DNA from: Algimonas arctica
GTDB taxonomy: Bacteria; Pseudomonadota; Alphaproteobacteria; Caulobacterales; Maricaulaceae
Assembly (NCBI RefSeq): GCF_014652695.1
Contig: NZ_BMZH01000002.1
Span: 1-64,000, forward strand
Direction of reading: 5' to 3'
Length of the DNA stretch: 64,000 nt
Shown piece by piece: positions 7,385-17,743 of this stretch. The notes below the pieces were generated by a model. It saw only the letters and a list, made by a program, of their open reading frames with translations. It was not told the DNA's origin and did not search any database. Each line of letters starts with the position of its first letter. The first letter of the stretch is position 1. Both the position numbers and the translations under genes were made by a program.

Positions 7385-9559
7385 CTAATTTCCCTCGGAT
7401 TGGTGTCGATCTGAATGGAACAATTTATAGGGTCCCGTCCAACGCATGACGGCCCCATCGACGCTCACTGAATGGGCGGCGTTTTCGGTCATATCACCCG
7501 AAACACCCAGACCAACGCGTTGACCATCTTTGGTTTCGATCAGGATATAGTCATCGCCCCCCGTTTCGAAATGTTGCACGGATTTAACGTTCGAATGACT
7601 GTTGAGTGTATATTCGACAGTTGGATTATACTCGCCATGCGGTTCGATTACCGACGCGATGGACACACCGTTCAGACTATTCGTCCGAAGGATGAAGGCA
7701 GGTTCCCGCCGCAGATTAAAATCAGGATCGTTCGCCCCGATTTCTGCAAAAATGACGTTCGAATTCTGCGGGACAGATGACGTTACAGAATAGAATGTGC
7801 GGTCCAATAACCACGTAATCTGAGACAGACCCTCGATGGCGGAGGCTGTGCCGACGCGCCATAGATATTGATAGCCATTGTCTTGACCCAATGGCTGCCG
7901 CACCGTTGTGTCCGCCGTAATTTTGAAGTTCGTTTCTGTGAGTTGGCCATTATAATAAAACGGCAAGTCATATTGATGCGGGTTGTCAGAATGCGCTTCA
8001 ATAAGATCAACTACAATCGCACGCGGGAAGGCGGCATCCGTGATCATTGCCATCGTCCGGTCCATAAGGACATCCGGATAAGCTGTATCGATTTCCGCCG
8101 AGGTAATTTTCAGATCGCCTGTATCAGTAAACGTGCCGAGGACAGGCGCGTTTTGATTACCTAATTCGACATCACCACCGAAATGGCTGGTCTCATCAAC
8201 GACCAGCGCATTATGCGCGATGGTCTGTTTGGCGAATGCATTATTCTCGACCAGATAGTGACCGCCATATTTGGATTCAATATTCAGAAAGCGGGCCGCG
8301 CCGTAATCCCGCAAAATTTCACGGCCCGCATCGAACACCATAAAGCCGAGCTTGTCGAAATGCCCGTGACCCAAACCCTGAGACGTGTTCTTCACTACGA
8401 GCACAAGGTCGTCCGGGTCTGTGGACGCGCGAATGATATCAAGCGCGCCTTCAGTCCCGGTTTCGCCGTCACCCAGTCGCATCGTCCGGTAATCGAAGTC
8501 CGTCATCTTTCCAGCCGCGATGTCTTCGGACAAAGCCCGGCTCTCGGGCGTCAGGACATATTTTCCTTGTGCCTCTGCAACTGACAGCAAGCCCGTATCG
8601 CCAGTCAAATCATAAGCGATCGCCACACCATGGAGAAGCTCACGCGTGGCAATGCCCTTGTCTTTGATGGCGTCATTTATCGGAAAAAATAGCCCACCAT
8701 AATTCTGTTGTATGGTGGCATAAATCGCTTTCTTGAGAATGCCGTCACGCTTCTCAAAAATCTCACGCTCAGGCTCATTTTGCTGCACGGCCTGCGCGAA
8801 CACCACGAACGGCATAAGCGCAAACCGCTGGTAATACGGTCCCTCATTGTAATATCCATCGGGGGAAAACAGTTTGTCCATCTGTTTGAGAAAACCCGCC
8901 TCGCCGGACTTATCCAATCCCAACAAAGCTTGCTCGACATAATTTTCGTCGCCAATCGCATACCCTGTCAGACCAACCGCCGCTGTCGCCCATGTCCCGT
9001 GATTATGCACTTTGTTGAATGTCTCGGGAGACCCATCGGACAGAAAATCGGCCATATTGCGTAGAACATCCGCTTCGATCTTGGCGCGCTGATCAGGCGT
9101 CAGCGTGTCCTTGATCGCGGCATAGCTTTGCGAGACATTCAGGAGCCACATGCTCTCGTTCAGGTTTTGCCAAAACATCCGTCCCGGCGATTGTTCTTTT
9201 TTTGCCGGATGGAGGCCCCAACTCGGGTATACATCCGCATAGGCGAGCATCAATTTGCCTGCATAATCGGCATAATCTGCGTCGCCTGTCAGGCGGTACA
9301 TTTGCCCGGCATCATAAATCAAACTGGCATTTCGTTTGTGCTGCTCATGCGTGTAGCCTCCGCCTGGATCCTTGGGCGTTGGCACGGCGATCGGCGCGCG
9401 CATTGCCGTCGCAAGTTGATGTTTGGCTGACGCTAAAGTCGCATCAAATCCTTGAGAATACGGCGTCTCAACCGCAGCTATCGGACGTTCAGCAGCAGCG
9501 CACCCCGGCACTATTGCCCCCAGAAAACAGGTTGCCAGTACAAATCCTGAGCATTTCAT
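7385..9559 (-). CDS. PL17 oligo-alginate lyase, lipoprotein
   Basis: Polysaccharide lyase family 17, about 724 aa. These exo-lyases release unsaturated monomers from oligo-alginate by beta-elimination. A signal sequence ends in a lipobox-like IVPGC (Cys20), so it is probably a periplasmic lipoprotein. The N-terminal (alpha/alpha) part contains NKVHNHGTWATAAVG (~182-196) and YYNEGPYYQRFAL (~237-249), which supply the Asn/His and Tyr expected in the active site. The C-terminal heparinase II/III-like beta-sandwich starts near GHGHFDKLGFMVF. The ATG at 9559 overlaps the PL6 stop (TGATG); a GTG at 9562 would give a 4-nt overlap. It follows the PL6 lyase, which supplies its oligomers. Confidence 0.92.
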   Translation of the reverse strand: MKCSGFVLATCFLGAIVPGCAAAERPIAAVETPYSQGFDATLASAKHQLATAMRAPIAVPTPKDPGGGYTHEQHKRNASLIYDAGQMYRLTGDADYADYAGKLMLAYADVYPSWGLHPAKKEQSPGRMFWQNLNESMWLLNVSQSYAAIKDTLTPDQRAKIEADVLRNMADFLSDGSPETFNKVHNHGTWATAAVGLTGYAIGDENYVEQALLGLDKSGEAGFLKQMDKLFSPDGYYNEGPYYQRFALMPFVVFAQAVQQNEPEREIFEKRDGILKKAIYATIQQNYGGLFFPINDAIKDKGIATRELLHGVAIAYDLTGDTGLLSVAEAQGKYVLTPESRALSEDIAAGKMTDFDYRTMRLGDGETGTEGALDIIRASTDPDDLVLVVKNTSQGLGHGHFDKLGFMVFDAGREILRDYGAARFLNIESKYGGHYLVENNAFAKQTIAHNALVVDETSHFGGDVELGNQNAPVLGTFTDTGDLKITSAEIDTAYPDVLMDRTMAMITDAAFPRAIVVDLIEAHSDNPHQYDLPFYYNGQLTETNFKITADTTVRQPLGQDNGYQYLWRVGTASAIEGLSQITWLLDRTFYSVTSSVPQNSNVIFAEIGANDPDFNLRREPAFILRTNSLNGVSIASVIEPHGEYNPTVEYTLNSHSNVKSVQHFETGGDDYILIETKDGQRVGLGVSGDMTENAAHSVSVDGAVMRWTGPYKLFHSDRHQSEGN

Positions 9560-11829
9560 CACGGATTGATCCCCACATTGTTTGTAAGTCTGGCTGTGGC
9601 TGCGAGGCCGCTATTGAGCTCAACGATGATCGGAGCGGGCGTCTGCATAAATACATTATTCGCGATAATGGTTTTGGGTTCGCCGACCGTATGTTCGATC
9701 AAGAAAGGTTTATTGCCCTCGAAACGATTGTTTGAAATATCTGTAACTTGCACACCGTGGAGACGGATCGACGCTTTCGTCTTATTCCACTTGTCACCGC
9801 CAACATTAGACAGTGTTGAGTTTGTCAGGCTGAAATGCGGGCCGAAGGTGCTCTCATCCGTGCCGCCCCGGTAATAATCAACAAGCGCACCACCAATATT
9901 TGTGAATGTGGAATCGGCAATCGTCAGATATTCTGCATTGTAAATTCCATAATCATCGTCTTCCCGATTTAACTTCAACACAGCGCCCGTCACATCGGAA
10001 AAGCTGGACCCCGTAATGGAAATATCATCCGCGAACGTCCCTTTCGCGGCGGAGACAATATTGAATGAGTGATTGACGTCCATATCGAGGAAATTTGTAT
10101 CAATAATATCCAGTCGATAATTTTCGAGCATAGAATAGAGGCTCGTTCGGATGACAGAGTTACCCGCGTTATCGGGGCTGGCCTCACCGGAAATGTTAAG
10201 CCCGATCAATTGAAGGCTACCGCCGCTTTCAATCTGAAATAATGCCGATCGCTCAAAGGACACATCGACATCGCCCTCGCCTTGAAATGTCAAAGGCTTG
10301 CTAATATTCAGAAACTTGCCAACTCTGTAACGTCCAGGCGAGAGCACGATTGTATCTCCCGCGCCCGCCTGATCGATCGCGGTCAGCAACGCGCCTTCGC
10401 CGGGCGCAATCATGACTTTATCGCCTGATTGAAACGCAACACGCGGCTCAGTCTTTGGATACCACGACACACCCGTCATACTTTTGGTCGTGACCTGTAA
10501 ATCGCGCGAGATACCCGCCTCGATTTCTGCTTGCGGATACATCAATCCGTTGTCGGCACGCGACAGCACGACAGCCTCACGGTCAAAGCCCGTGGTAAAG
10601 GCGGGCGAATTTGTATCCGCCAGAACATTGTTATTAAAATCGATGCCTGACATGTCGTCATAGACCGTAAATACATCGAGTCCGTCTGTATTGACGATCA
10701 GATTACGTTCGAAGAGACTGTCGGACGGCGCGCCACTGCGCTCTTCATCGCTGCCCGCTCCAAGCTGAATATTATCGCTATCAACCAGCGTATTATTCTC
10801 GATTAGTGCATTAATAACGGGATCGTAGCGATTGATTGGCCCGTTTGGAACACCGTTCATAATGACCAGTGCACCGCCAAAACGCGTGCCTTTCAGACCC
10901 TCCATATAATTATTACGGACGGTCTGCCCTGCATTGATAACGCGGATGCCCCCTGTGTGGTCCGCTCCATTCCCAAAGAAGACATTGCCCTCGACAAGGT
11001 TATTATTGCCGTGTCGCATGGTCAACGTGCCCCGCGATTCATAGAACGTATTGTTCAAAAATTCGTTCTTACCTGACTTGTTGGAGATTATCTCCAACTC
11101 ACCATCTGTTCTGTCGAAGTAATTATTTTCTACTGTCGTAAATGAATCTGTCCGGGAGTGATGCGACGTGCCGATACGCAAGCTCTCCCCGCCATTCGAA
11201 CCCAAAATTTGGCGCGGGCCGAAATAGTTATGATCAATACGATGATGGTTTTGCTGGCTGGCTTCTGAATCCAGACGCACGGCCATCGTCACGCCCTTAT
11301 TGCTTTTGCCAACAATATGATTGTGGTCGAAACGGTTGTTCTTTCCATACATCATGATCCAGAAATCAACTTCTTGGCGTTCAGGCTGATTATAATTATC
11401 GATCACAACATTAGTGATCCGAGAATGATTGGCGAGAGTGTTAGAATTCAGGCGGAAAGAAATGACTTCGCTTGTCGGCGTATAGCCATTCTTGAAGACC
11501 AGACCCGAGACTTCGAGATACTCACCCGCGACCCTTAAATTGGACTGTCCGGAGAGGATGACCTGCCCCGGCGTCTCAGCCGTCAATGTGATGGGCCTGT
11601 CTTTCTCACCCTGACCCGAGAAGACAATTTCGAAATCATCCCACGTGCCATTGGCAAGTGTGATGATATCGCCAGGCACCGCTGCGTTGAGCGCCTCAAC
11701 ATATTGCGCTTGGGTTTTGACAAGCACGTTTGTGTTTTCAGACTCAAGGTCTGTCGCTCCACAGGCTGACAGCATTAAAATCGCTGCCGCCGATGTGCCC
11801 GTGCAAAATTGGCGCGAGAGACCTCTCAT
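9557..11829 (-). CDS. PL6 alginate lyase, lipoprotein
   Basis: Polysaccharide lyase family 6 (chondroitinase B-like parallel beta-helix), about 756 aa, two beta-helix halves. It should cut alginate chains in the periplasm. The N-terminus has a lipoprotein signal ending LSAC. The family opening TQAQYVEALNAAVPGDIITLANGTW is clear. The calcium-free catalytic pair is visible as Lys in SNKSGKNEF (~250) and Arg in TMRHGNN (~272). The second half (from ~430) repeats the GEGALLTAIDQAGAGDTIVL pattern, as in two-domain PL6 enzymes. I chose the ATG at 11829 because AAGGGG is 7 bp before it but only 1 bp before the ATG at 11835. First gene of the alginate operon; an ATTGGTATA site lies ~95 bp upstream. 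Confidence 0.92.
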
Positions 11830-11923
11830 GATCATTCCCCTTACGCCTGTTTGGCGTTTATTGAGTGAACATTGTCAATCCTAGAGGAAATTGTCAACCA
11901 ATAGATTAAGACAATTTAGTAGA

Positions 11924-11933
11924 ATTGGTATAG
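11924..11933 (-). promoter_or_regulatory. Candidate GntR operator upstream of the alginate operon
   Basis: ATTGGTATAG lies between the gntR stop and the PL6 start, ~95 bp upstream of PL6. Two ATTGTCAA direct repeats (~11870 and ~11890) and an AATTGTC inverted copy are nearby. The core matches half of the UxuR/ExuR consensus. Confidence 0.5.
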
Positions 11934-11954
11934 ACTCGAAGAGCGGTCTATAAG

Positions 11955-12701
11955 TTAATCAAGTTGCGTCGTCAGGAGAAATCGAGATCGGCTTTCAGAC
12001 GTTCTTTTTTTGACTTCCTGATAGGCCTCTTCTTCTGATGCGATCAAGAGCGCCTCAATCATCCGCGTGAAATGCGACCTCATGGCGCTACGCGCCGCTG
12101 AAGAATCCCGATTTTTAAGCGCCACGAGAATATCGTTATGCTCGTCGGATCTATGACTTGAATCTTTACTGCAAACAGAGCGGTAAACCGTCTGGAGTTG
12201 AACGGCCTCCTTGCGCATTTTCCACATGCTTCCGATCACAAAAATGATGGCGGCATTATTTGTCGCCTCGGCAATTGTCAGGTGGAAGGCCTCATCGGCC
12301 TCTTCGGCCGTCATGTCTGAAGGCTCTTCGCCGGTCATGACTTTAATCAATCGCTCCAATTCCGCGATCGCTTCATCTTTGATGATGGGCGCAGCCAAAG
12401 CCGCCGATTCCGCTTCAAAAAGGGCTCTCGCCTCAGTGAGTTCAAATGGCCCGACTTTTGGGAGATTATGGGAAAGATATTCACTTCCATCCAGCACATA
12501 AGCACCAGACCCAACCTTGATTTCCAAACGCCCTTGCGCCTGTAAAGAAATCTCGGCTTCGCGGACAGCTACGCGGCTGACACCAAATTTTTCAGCCAGA
12601 TCGCGTTCGCCCGGCAGGCGGCTTCCTGGCGGAAACGCGCCAGCATCGATCAACTCTAAAATCTTGTTCGCAACCGTGTGATATAAGCGTTGCTCAGCCA
12701 T
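11955..12701 (-). CDS. GntR/FadR-family regulator of alginate genes
   Basis: Transcription factor of 248 aa. The N-terminal winged helix (residues ~5-70) has the GntR hallmarks PPGSRLPGERDLAEKFGVSR and VREAEISLQAQGRLEIKVGSGAYV. The C-terminal ~150 residues form an all-helical FCD ligand domain with candidate metal ligands in EADEAFHLTIAEATNN and SDEHNDILVALKNRD. FadR/UxuR-type regulators usually repress and are released by an acidic sugar intermediate; KDG or DEH is a likely ligand here. ATG 12701 is preceded by GGGGG; the longer frame to 12740 would run over the operator. Two TATACCAAT half-sites at 12725 and 12757 suggest autoregulation. Confidence 0.9.
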   Translation of the reverse strand: MAEQRLYHTVANKILELIDAGAFPPGSRLPGERDLAEKFGVSRVAVREAEISLQAQGRLEIKVGSGAYVLDGSEYLSHNLPKVGPFELTEARALFEAESAALAAPIIKDEAIAELERLIKVMTGEEPSDMTAEEADEAFHLTIAEATNNAAIIFVIGSMWKMRKEAVQLQTVYRSVCSKDSSHRSDEHNDILVALKNRDSSAARSAMRSHFTRMIEALLIASEEEAYQEVKKRTSESRSRFLLTTQLD

Positions 12702-12724
12702 ATAAACCCCCGAATTAAACTTCC

Positions 12725-12765
12725 TATACCAATGCAGCATGAAGGCAGCATTTGTCTATACCAAT
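12725..12765 (-). promoter_or_regulatory. Two candidate GntR half-sites upstream of gntR
   Basis: TATACCAAT occurs at 12725-12733 and 12757-12765, both preceded by C, in the same orientation and 32 bp apart (about three helical turns). They lie 24 and 56 bp upstream of the regulator's ATG, fitting autoregulation. Confidence 0.5.
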
Positions 12766-12912
12766 CCTTTACTACACTGCGTTTTAGTGACCTCATCAAA
12801 TGCGTCCGGGTCGTTCAGTCCAAATCACCTCGAAACTCAGGCCGGCTTGCCTCTAACATTGAAATGCCCCCTCACTTGGAACTCTCATACCCATCAACAT
12901 TCGCAAAAAAAA

Positions 12913-12942
12913 AGCGCCCCACAAATGTGAGGCGCTTTTTTA
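12913..12942 (-). terminator. Intrinsic terminator after the TonB receptor gene
   Basis: An 11-bp stem with one mismatch (AGCGCCCCACA / TGTGAGGCGCT) and a 2-nt loop, with A9 on one side and T6 on the other, so it may work in both directions. It lies 30 bp downstream of the receptor stop. Confidence 0.8.
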
Positions 12943-12972
12943 CTTAGACGCAATCATCGCGCGACCCGTGCT

Positions 12973-15934
12973 TTAGAATGTGTAGCTACCACCAAACACG
13001 ATGCGACGATCAGGATACCCCACGAAACAGGTTGGACCTGCTTCGGTGACACATTTTTGGATAATCCGTGATTTAGTCAGGTTTACCGCCTCAACACCGA
13101 CGTTGAAATTATCCGTCACATCATAATTGATGCTGGCATTTAGCTGGCCTCTATCCAGTGTATGGACAGGGAAGCTCAATGTAGAACTACCGGATGTGTT
13201 AGCCCCACCACCGAAGTCATTCGTCCTGAAGCCTTCGCGCCACGTGTAGCGCATGCGAGCGGACAAACCATATTTCTCGTAATAGCCCGTGACGTTGTAA
13301 GCATTTTCAGAGAAGTCCAACAGACCGCGCGGAATGCTGAGATCACCGAGGACCGTTAAACCCCGGCCTGATGTCGTATCAACCACGGAACCGCCAGAGA
13401 ATTTCTGATGGGTATAGTTCGCTTGAACACCAAAACCAGAGGCAAAGCCGAGCTTATCCTCAAAGCTTGAAAGGTCGTACTGGACGGCAAATTCAAACCC
13501 TGTTTGCGTTGTTGTTGACGGGTCATTGCCAGGCTGTGTGAAGTCGGCACACAAACCATTGATCGCCGGATTACCCAGAACATTTGGCTGAATTTCCGGG
13601 TTGAAGATCCCCCCACCTGGACAGTTCGGGTCCGTTTCCCGAACCAAATCAGTCGTACCGTTTAAACCGTTAGCATCCAGCACATCAGGAACGAGCAAAG
13701 CCCCTTCGAAATTCTGACCAAAGATATTCGTGCGATCTTTGGTGAAGAAGCCCACACTGACGACGGCTGCTGGCGCAAAATACCAGTCAGCCGACACATC
13801 AAATGACGTCACTTCCTCAGGTTCCAGACCAGGATTACCCAGACGAACGACACTGTTTTCCTGATTATCAAAAGTGAAACCGGTTGCCAGAGAGCTAAAA
13901 TCAGGGCGCCGAATATCTTTGCCATAACCAAGGCGCAGAACGATTTCATCCGTCGGCTCCGCGGTCAGATTGAAACGTGGTAGGAAGAAATCATAACTCC
14001 CGCTTGTTGTCTCTAGCTGCCTTGCGGCGCCGCCAACTGAGGGCGCGTAGCCCGTAGAATCGACGTCAGTCGATATATACCGCAAACCGATGTTGCCCCG
14101 GAAAATTCCACTCGCGAAATTCGCTTGCGTGTAGAGCGCGATTGTTTGCTCACTCAAATCCCGGAACGCATTCTGATCATCTGACAAGACCATTGTAAGG
14201 TCCCCATCAGCCGTAGGGTTGAGAACGCGGTGTGCCGCGAGAGCCGATTCCAGCGAAGCAATAACGGCCTCCGGATTTGAGAAAGAGAGATTTGGGTCGA
14301 CGAGAAGGAAGTCACTGATGAACAAGCTTCTGCCATCAGCGTCACCGAAATTGGATGGTCCCGTCACAAGGATGTCTGAGAACAGTGAGCCGTTAGGCGC
14401 ATCTTCTAACTGACTGAAACCACCGATGCGACCGCTGACATCGTTAAATGTATGGGATGAGTCATTGAAACGGATACCCGCATCAACCGACGTGAGATAG
14501 TCACCAAACTTACTGTCAGAAAAATCATACGACACATCAAGTCTCGCGGCGTTATCCTGATTTTCTGTCGCGTTGCGTCCTTGATCGACCTGATCCAATA
14601 CAACATTATTCGGGTTCGTCAGGTCCGCCACTGATGGCGCTCTTGGTGAGGCAAAGTTTACGCCAAAGGCCAATGCGTCATTGCTCAAATCATAGATAAA
14701 CGGGGTACAATTATCGTTGCGGCTGTCAACATTTGGACAGTTCGGATTCATGAAGTTCACTGTCGTATTCAATGATGGCGTCGTCGTATCAGATTTTGAC
14801 GTCGCTAACTCAGCTGCGACTGTCCAATTGTCACGGGTCCATTCCCCACCAAACGAAAAGATTTTGCTGTCCGTGACACGAGAGTTTGTTTCGCTTGAAA
14901 AGCGCAAATTACCATCGTGGTCGGTATCGTTCGGCTCAACCGTGCCGATAAGTGCCCCCTGTAGAATAGGGCCTCCAACTGCACTGTAATCGAGCGTTTC
15001 GAATGCAGACGGTAAATTTTCAGCTCTATTTCTCAAGCCGGAAATACCAGACGCCTGGAGCCTATATTGGTCTCGGCTCCGCTCTTGGTCATTAATAATG
15101 GCACGGGCCGTCAGTCGCAAATCGGCGTTTGGCGCCCACTCTACCGTTGATGCAAAATTGATCGTCTCATAATCATCATTCTCCTGCTCCAACATGCACA
15201 AGGAACTGAATGCCTTGATATGGCGCTGTAGATCCCGGCGCTGTAGAGAGATTATCGCGGTCGGCACGCGGGCGGAAAGACACAGCTTCCTGTTCTGTAT
15301 AGCTGCCTGTGATAACAACACCGATTTCACCGCCACCCGTATCCCATTTTTTACCAAACGCGCCCGAAACTCTTGGCTTAATACCGCCCGTACTGAGATT
15401 GCTATCCTCGCCTTGTACGCGAACATTAAGCAACGTCCCTTTTAGATCGAGCGGCTGGATGGTTTTCAGATTAACTGTGCCGCCCACAGACCCCTCAATC
15501 GTCTTTGCTGTCGGCGCTTTTGTCACCTCAACAGACGCAATGATGGCCGGGTTGATATCTTCAAACCCGATGCCACTACGCCCCGCGCCAGACCCGACGC
15601 TAGAGACGCCATTAATTTCAACACGGTTTGAATTTGATCCCCGGATTTGCACGCCGGTACCAACACCCGCTGTCCGCGTAATTTGAACACCCGTGATGTT
15701 TTCCAAAACTTCTGCAAGGTTTTGATCGGGCAATTTACCGATATCTTCGGCCTGAATGACCTCAACGAGACTGCTCGCATTGCGTTTGGCGACAAGCGCA
15801 TTTTGGAGCGACTGACGGATCCCTGTTGAAATAATTTCATCGGCCGGCTCTGCGTCTTGAGCAAGAGCCGTTGATGCAAATGCAACCAACGAACTGGTCA
15901 ACATCAAAGATGTGAGTCCACGTGTGTACGTCAT
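12973..15934 (-). pseudogene. TonB-dependent receptor (alginate locus), frameshifted
   Basis: Outer-membrane TonB-dependent receptor, about 985 aa if repaired. The first frame (15934 to 15176) holds the signal peptide (ends STALAQ), a short linker and the plug domain (EVIQAEDIGKLPDQNLAEVLENITGVQI, GSVGGTVNLKT). The second frame (from ~15240 to 12973) holds the barrel, from ENDDYETINFASTVEWAPN to the terminal Phe of VFGGSYTF. Neither frame alone is a full protein. The break lies in 15176-15235; one extra base near 15190 would join QFLVH to LEQENDDYE. The rest of the barrel is intact, so this is either a recent mutation or a sequencing error. The type is close to the Caulobacter/Xanthomonas family (TIGR01782-like). 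Location implies uptake of alginate oligomers. The promoter is shared with the divergent peptidase gene. Confidence 0.85.
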
Positions 15935-16305
15935 TTTAAATTCCCCATGTCGACGTATTTTTTTGAGAGAGCCCTCACAAACACGTCAGTTATTATTTTA
16001 TTTAGCCTCGTAAGTCGGGCTTTCCTTAAAAGAACCAATCATGATGCCAATTTCAACACTTTTATGTTACCAATAACTAATAATTGGTAGGACCAATTGG
16101 TTATTTTCTGAACTGTGCCTTTCGAGCAACACCTTCAGGCTCACTCGGCTTGATGGGGGAGCGATCAATCCAGGTTCATTTGGCTCGATTCACCGTCCCC
16201 TGTCAGATAATTTTGGAAGGAACTCTATAGCCCTGACGCCGGATTTGAATTGCCACCCCCCTCTACGAGAGCTATCATTTCGCAACTAAAGGTGAGGTAG
16301 TAATT
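15935..16305. other. Divergent regulatory region between TonB receptor and peptidase genes
   Basis: 371 bp without a gene. It holds several ACCAAT/ATTGGT words between 16034 and 16101 (separate entry), an AT-rich stretch next to the receptor start, and the ribosome site AAAGGTGAGG before the peptidase ATG. Confidence 0.6.
16034..16101. promoter_or_regulatory. Cluster of ACCAAT/ATTGGT operator words
   Basis: ACCAAT at 16034 and 16069, ATTGGT at 16083, and the full palindrome ACCAATTGGT at 16092-16101. The pair 16069-16088 is ACCAAT-N8-ATTGGT. These share the core of the ATTGGTATA half-sites at the other alginate promoters, so the same GntR protein may bind here. Confidence 0.5.
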
Positions 16306-17718
16306 ATGACGCCCCTAAAATTGTTCACATCGCTTGCTGTTCTTTCGGCCTGCACCTTTTCTTCTAGACTCGCGCAGGGCGCTGAGACATCGGCGGAAGA
16401 TATCAAGGCACTGGAGATATACCGCACAATCATTGAAATGCGCACGGCAGCCGGACATGGCAATGTCCCGAAAATGGCGGCCTATCTTGCAAGTGAGTTA
16501 AAGGCGGCGGGATTCACGGATGATGATATTCAGATCCTCCCAAGCGGAGACACCGCGAGCCTTATCGTCCAATATAAAGGCGATGGGTCTTCCAGCGACC
16601 ATCCGATACTTTTCATCGGCCATATGGATGTCGTCGATGCCAATCCCGAAGACTGGGAACTTGACCCATTCACTTTGACTGAAAAAGATGGCTATTTCTT
16701 TGGACGCGGTACGATTGATAATAAGTACGGTATCATGAATTTGACGCAAACTTTTATGCGTCTCAAACAAGAAGGGTTTATCCCAACCCGTGATCTAATC
16801 TTGGCTTTTTCGGGGGACGAAGAAACGGGGATGAGCACAACAAAAATGCTCGCTTATAATCGTCCCGAATTAGCCAACGCCGAATATGCGCTTAATTCTG
16901 ATGCGGGCGGAGGAAGTCTTGCCGCAGACGGAACGGCCATGACTTACGGCATCCAAGCGGCGGAGAAAACCTACGCGACATTTGAAATCACGGCCCGCAA
17001 TGAAGGTGGCCATTCATCCCGTCCGAAGCGGAATGATAATGCGATCTATGACTTAGCGGATGCTTTAAAAGCCATTCAGGCCTATCAATTCCCGGTTCAG
17101 TATAATGATATCACTCTGGCAACTTTTGCCGGGCTTGGACAGGTGATTGGCGGCGACCTTGGCGAGGCCATGGTGACATTTGCCGAGACTCCCGACGACA
17201 CCGATGCGGCAGCGCGGATTGCCCAAGAGCCATCTTATGTCGGCTCAACCCGAACAACCTGTGTTGCAACAATGCTGTCTGCCGGCCACGCGGAAAATGC
17301 CCTGCCCCAAAGCGCGACCGCGACAGTGAATTGCCGGATCTTTCCCGGGACAACGGTCGATTCGGTGAGGGACGTATTGAAAACCACCGTCAACAATGAC
17401 GCGCTTGAATTCGTGACGCTCGGCGATCCCGTTGAAAGCCCTATTAGCGAACTTCGGGATGATGTGACGCGCGCCTTGTCCAAAGCGGTTCACGCCCGCT
17501 ATCCTGGCCTGCCTCTTGGGGCCTATATGGAATCAGGCGGGACTGACGGCATGCATTTTCGGAGCGCGGGTATTCCGACACTCGCGATATCCGCGAACTT
17601 CATGAACGAGTCTGACATGTACGCTCACGGTCTGAATGAACGTATGCCCGTCAGCTCATTCTATGGTGGCCTCGATCACTGGATGATCATCATGAAAGAG
17701 CTCGCCGGTCCCGAATAG
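16306..17718 (+). CDS. M20-family metallopeptidase, probable lipoprotein
   Basis: Zinc-dependent exopeptidase/amidohydrolase of 470 aa. Metal and catalytic motifs in order: GHMDVVDANPEDW (His, Asp), GRGTIDNKYGIMN (bridging Asp), SGDEETG (Glu pair), NSDAGGG (Asp), and the C-terminal GGTDGMHFRSAGIPT (His). A dimerisation (lid) domain occupies roughly 215-350. The N-terminal hydrophobic stretch ends LSAC at 17, so it is probably lipid-anchored and periplasmic. Ribosome site AAAGGTGAGG. It is divergent from the TonB receptor and shares its ACCAAT-rich promoter; this suggests co-expression with alginate genes, though a peptidase has no obvious role there. Possible substrates are dipeptides or N-acyl amino acids. 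Confidence 0.88.
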   Translation: MTPLKLFTSLAVLSACTFSSRLAQGAETSAEDIKALEIYRTIIEMRTAAGHGNVPKMAAYLASELKAAGFTDDDIQILPSGDTASLIVQYKGDGSSSDHPILFIGHMDVVDANPEDWELDPFTLTEKDGYFFGRGTIDNKYGIMNLTQTFMRLKQEGFIPTRDLILAFSGDEETGMSTTKMLAYNRPELANAEYALNSDAGGGSLAADGTAMTYGIQAAEKTYATFEITARNEGGHSSRPKRNDNAIYDLADALKAIQAYQFPVQYNDITLATFAGLGQVIGGDLGEAMVTFAETPDDTDAAARIAQEPSYVGSTRTTCVATMLSAGHAENALPQSATATVNCRIFPGTTVDSVRDVLKTTVNNDALEFVTLGDPVESPISELRDDVTRALSKAVHARYPGLPLGAYMESGGTDGMHFRSAGIPTLAISANFMNESDMYAHGLNERMPVSSFYGGLDHWMIIMKELAGPE

Positions 17719-17743
17719 TCACTTGGGCTGCCCAGCCAATTTG

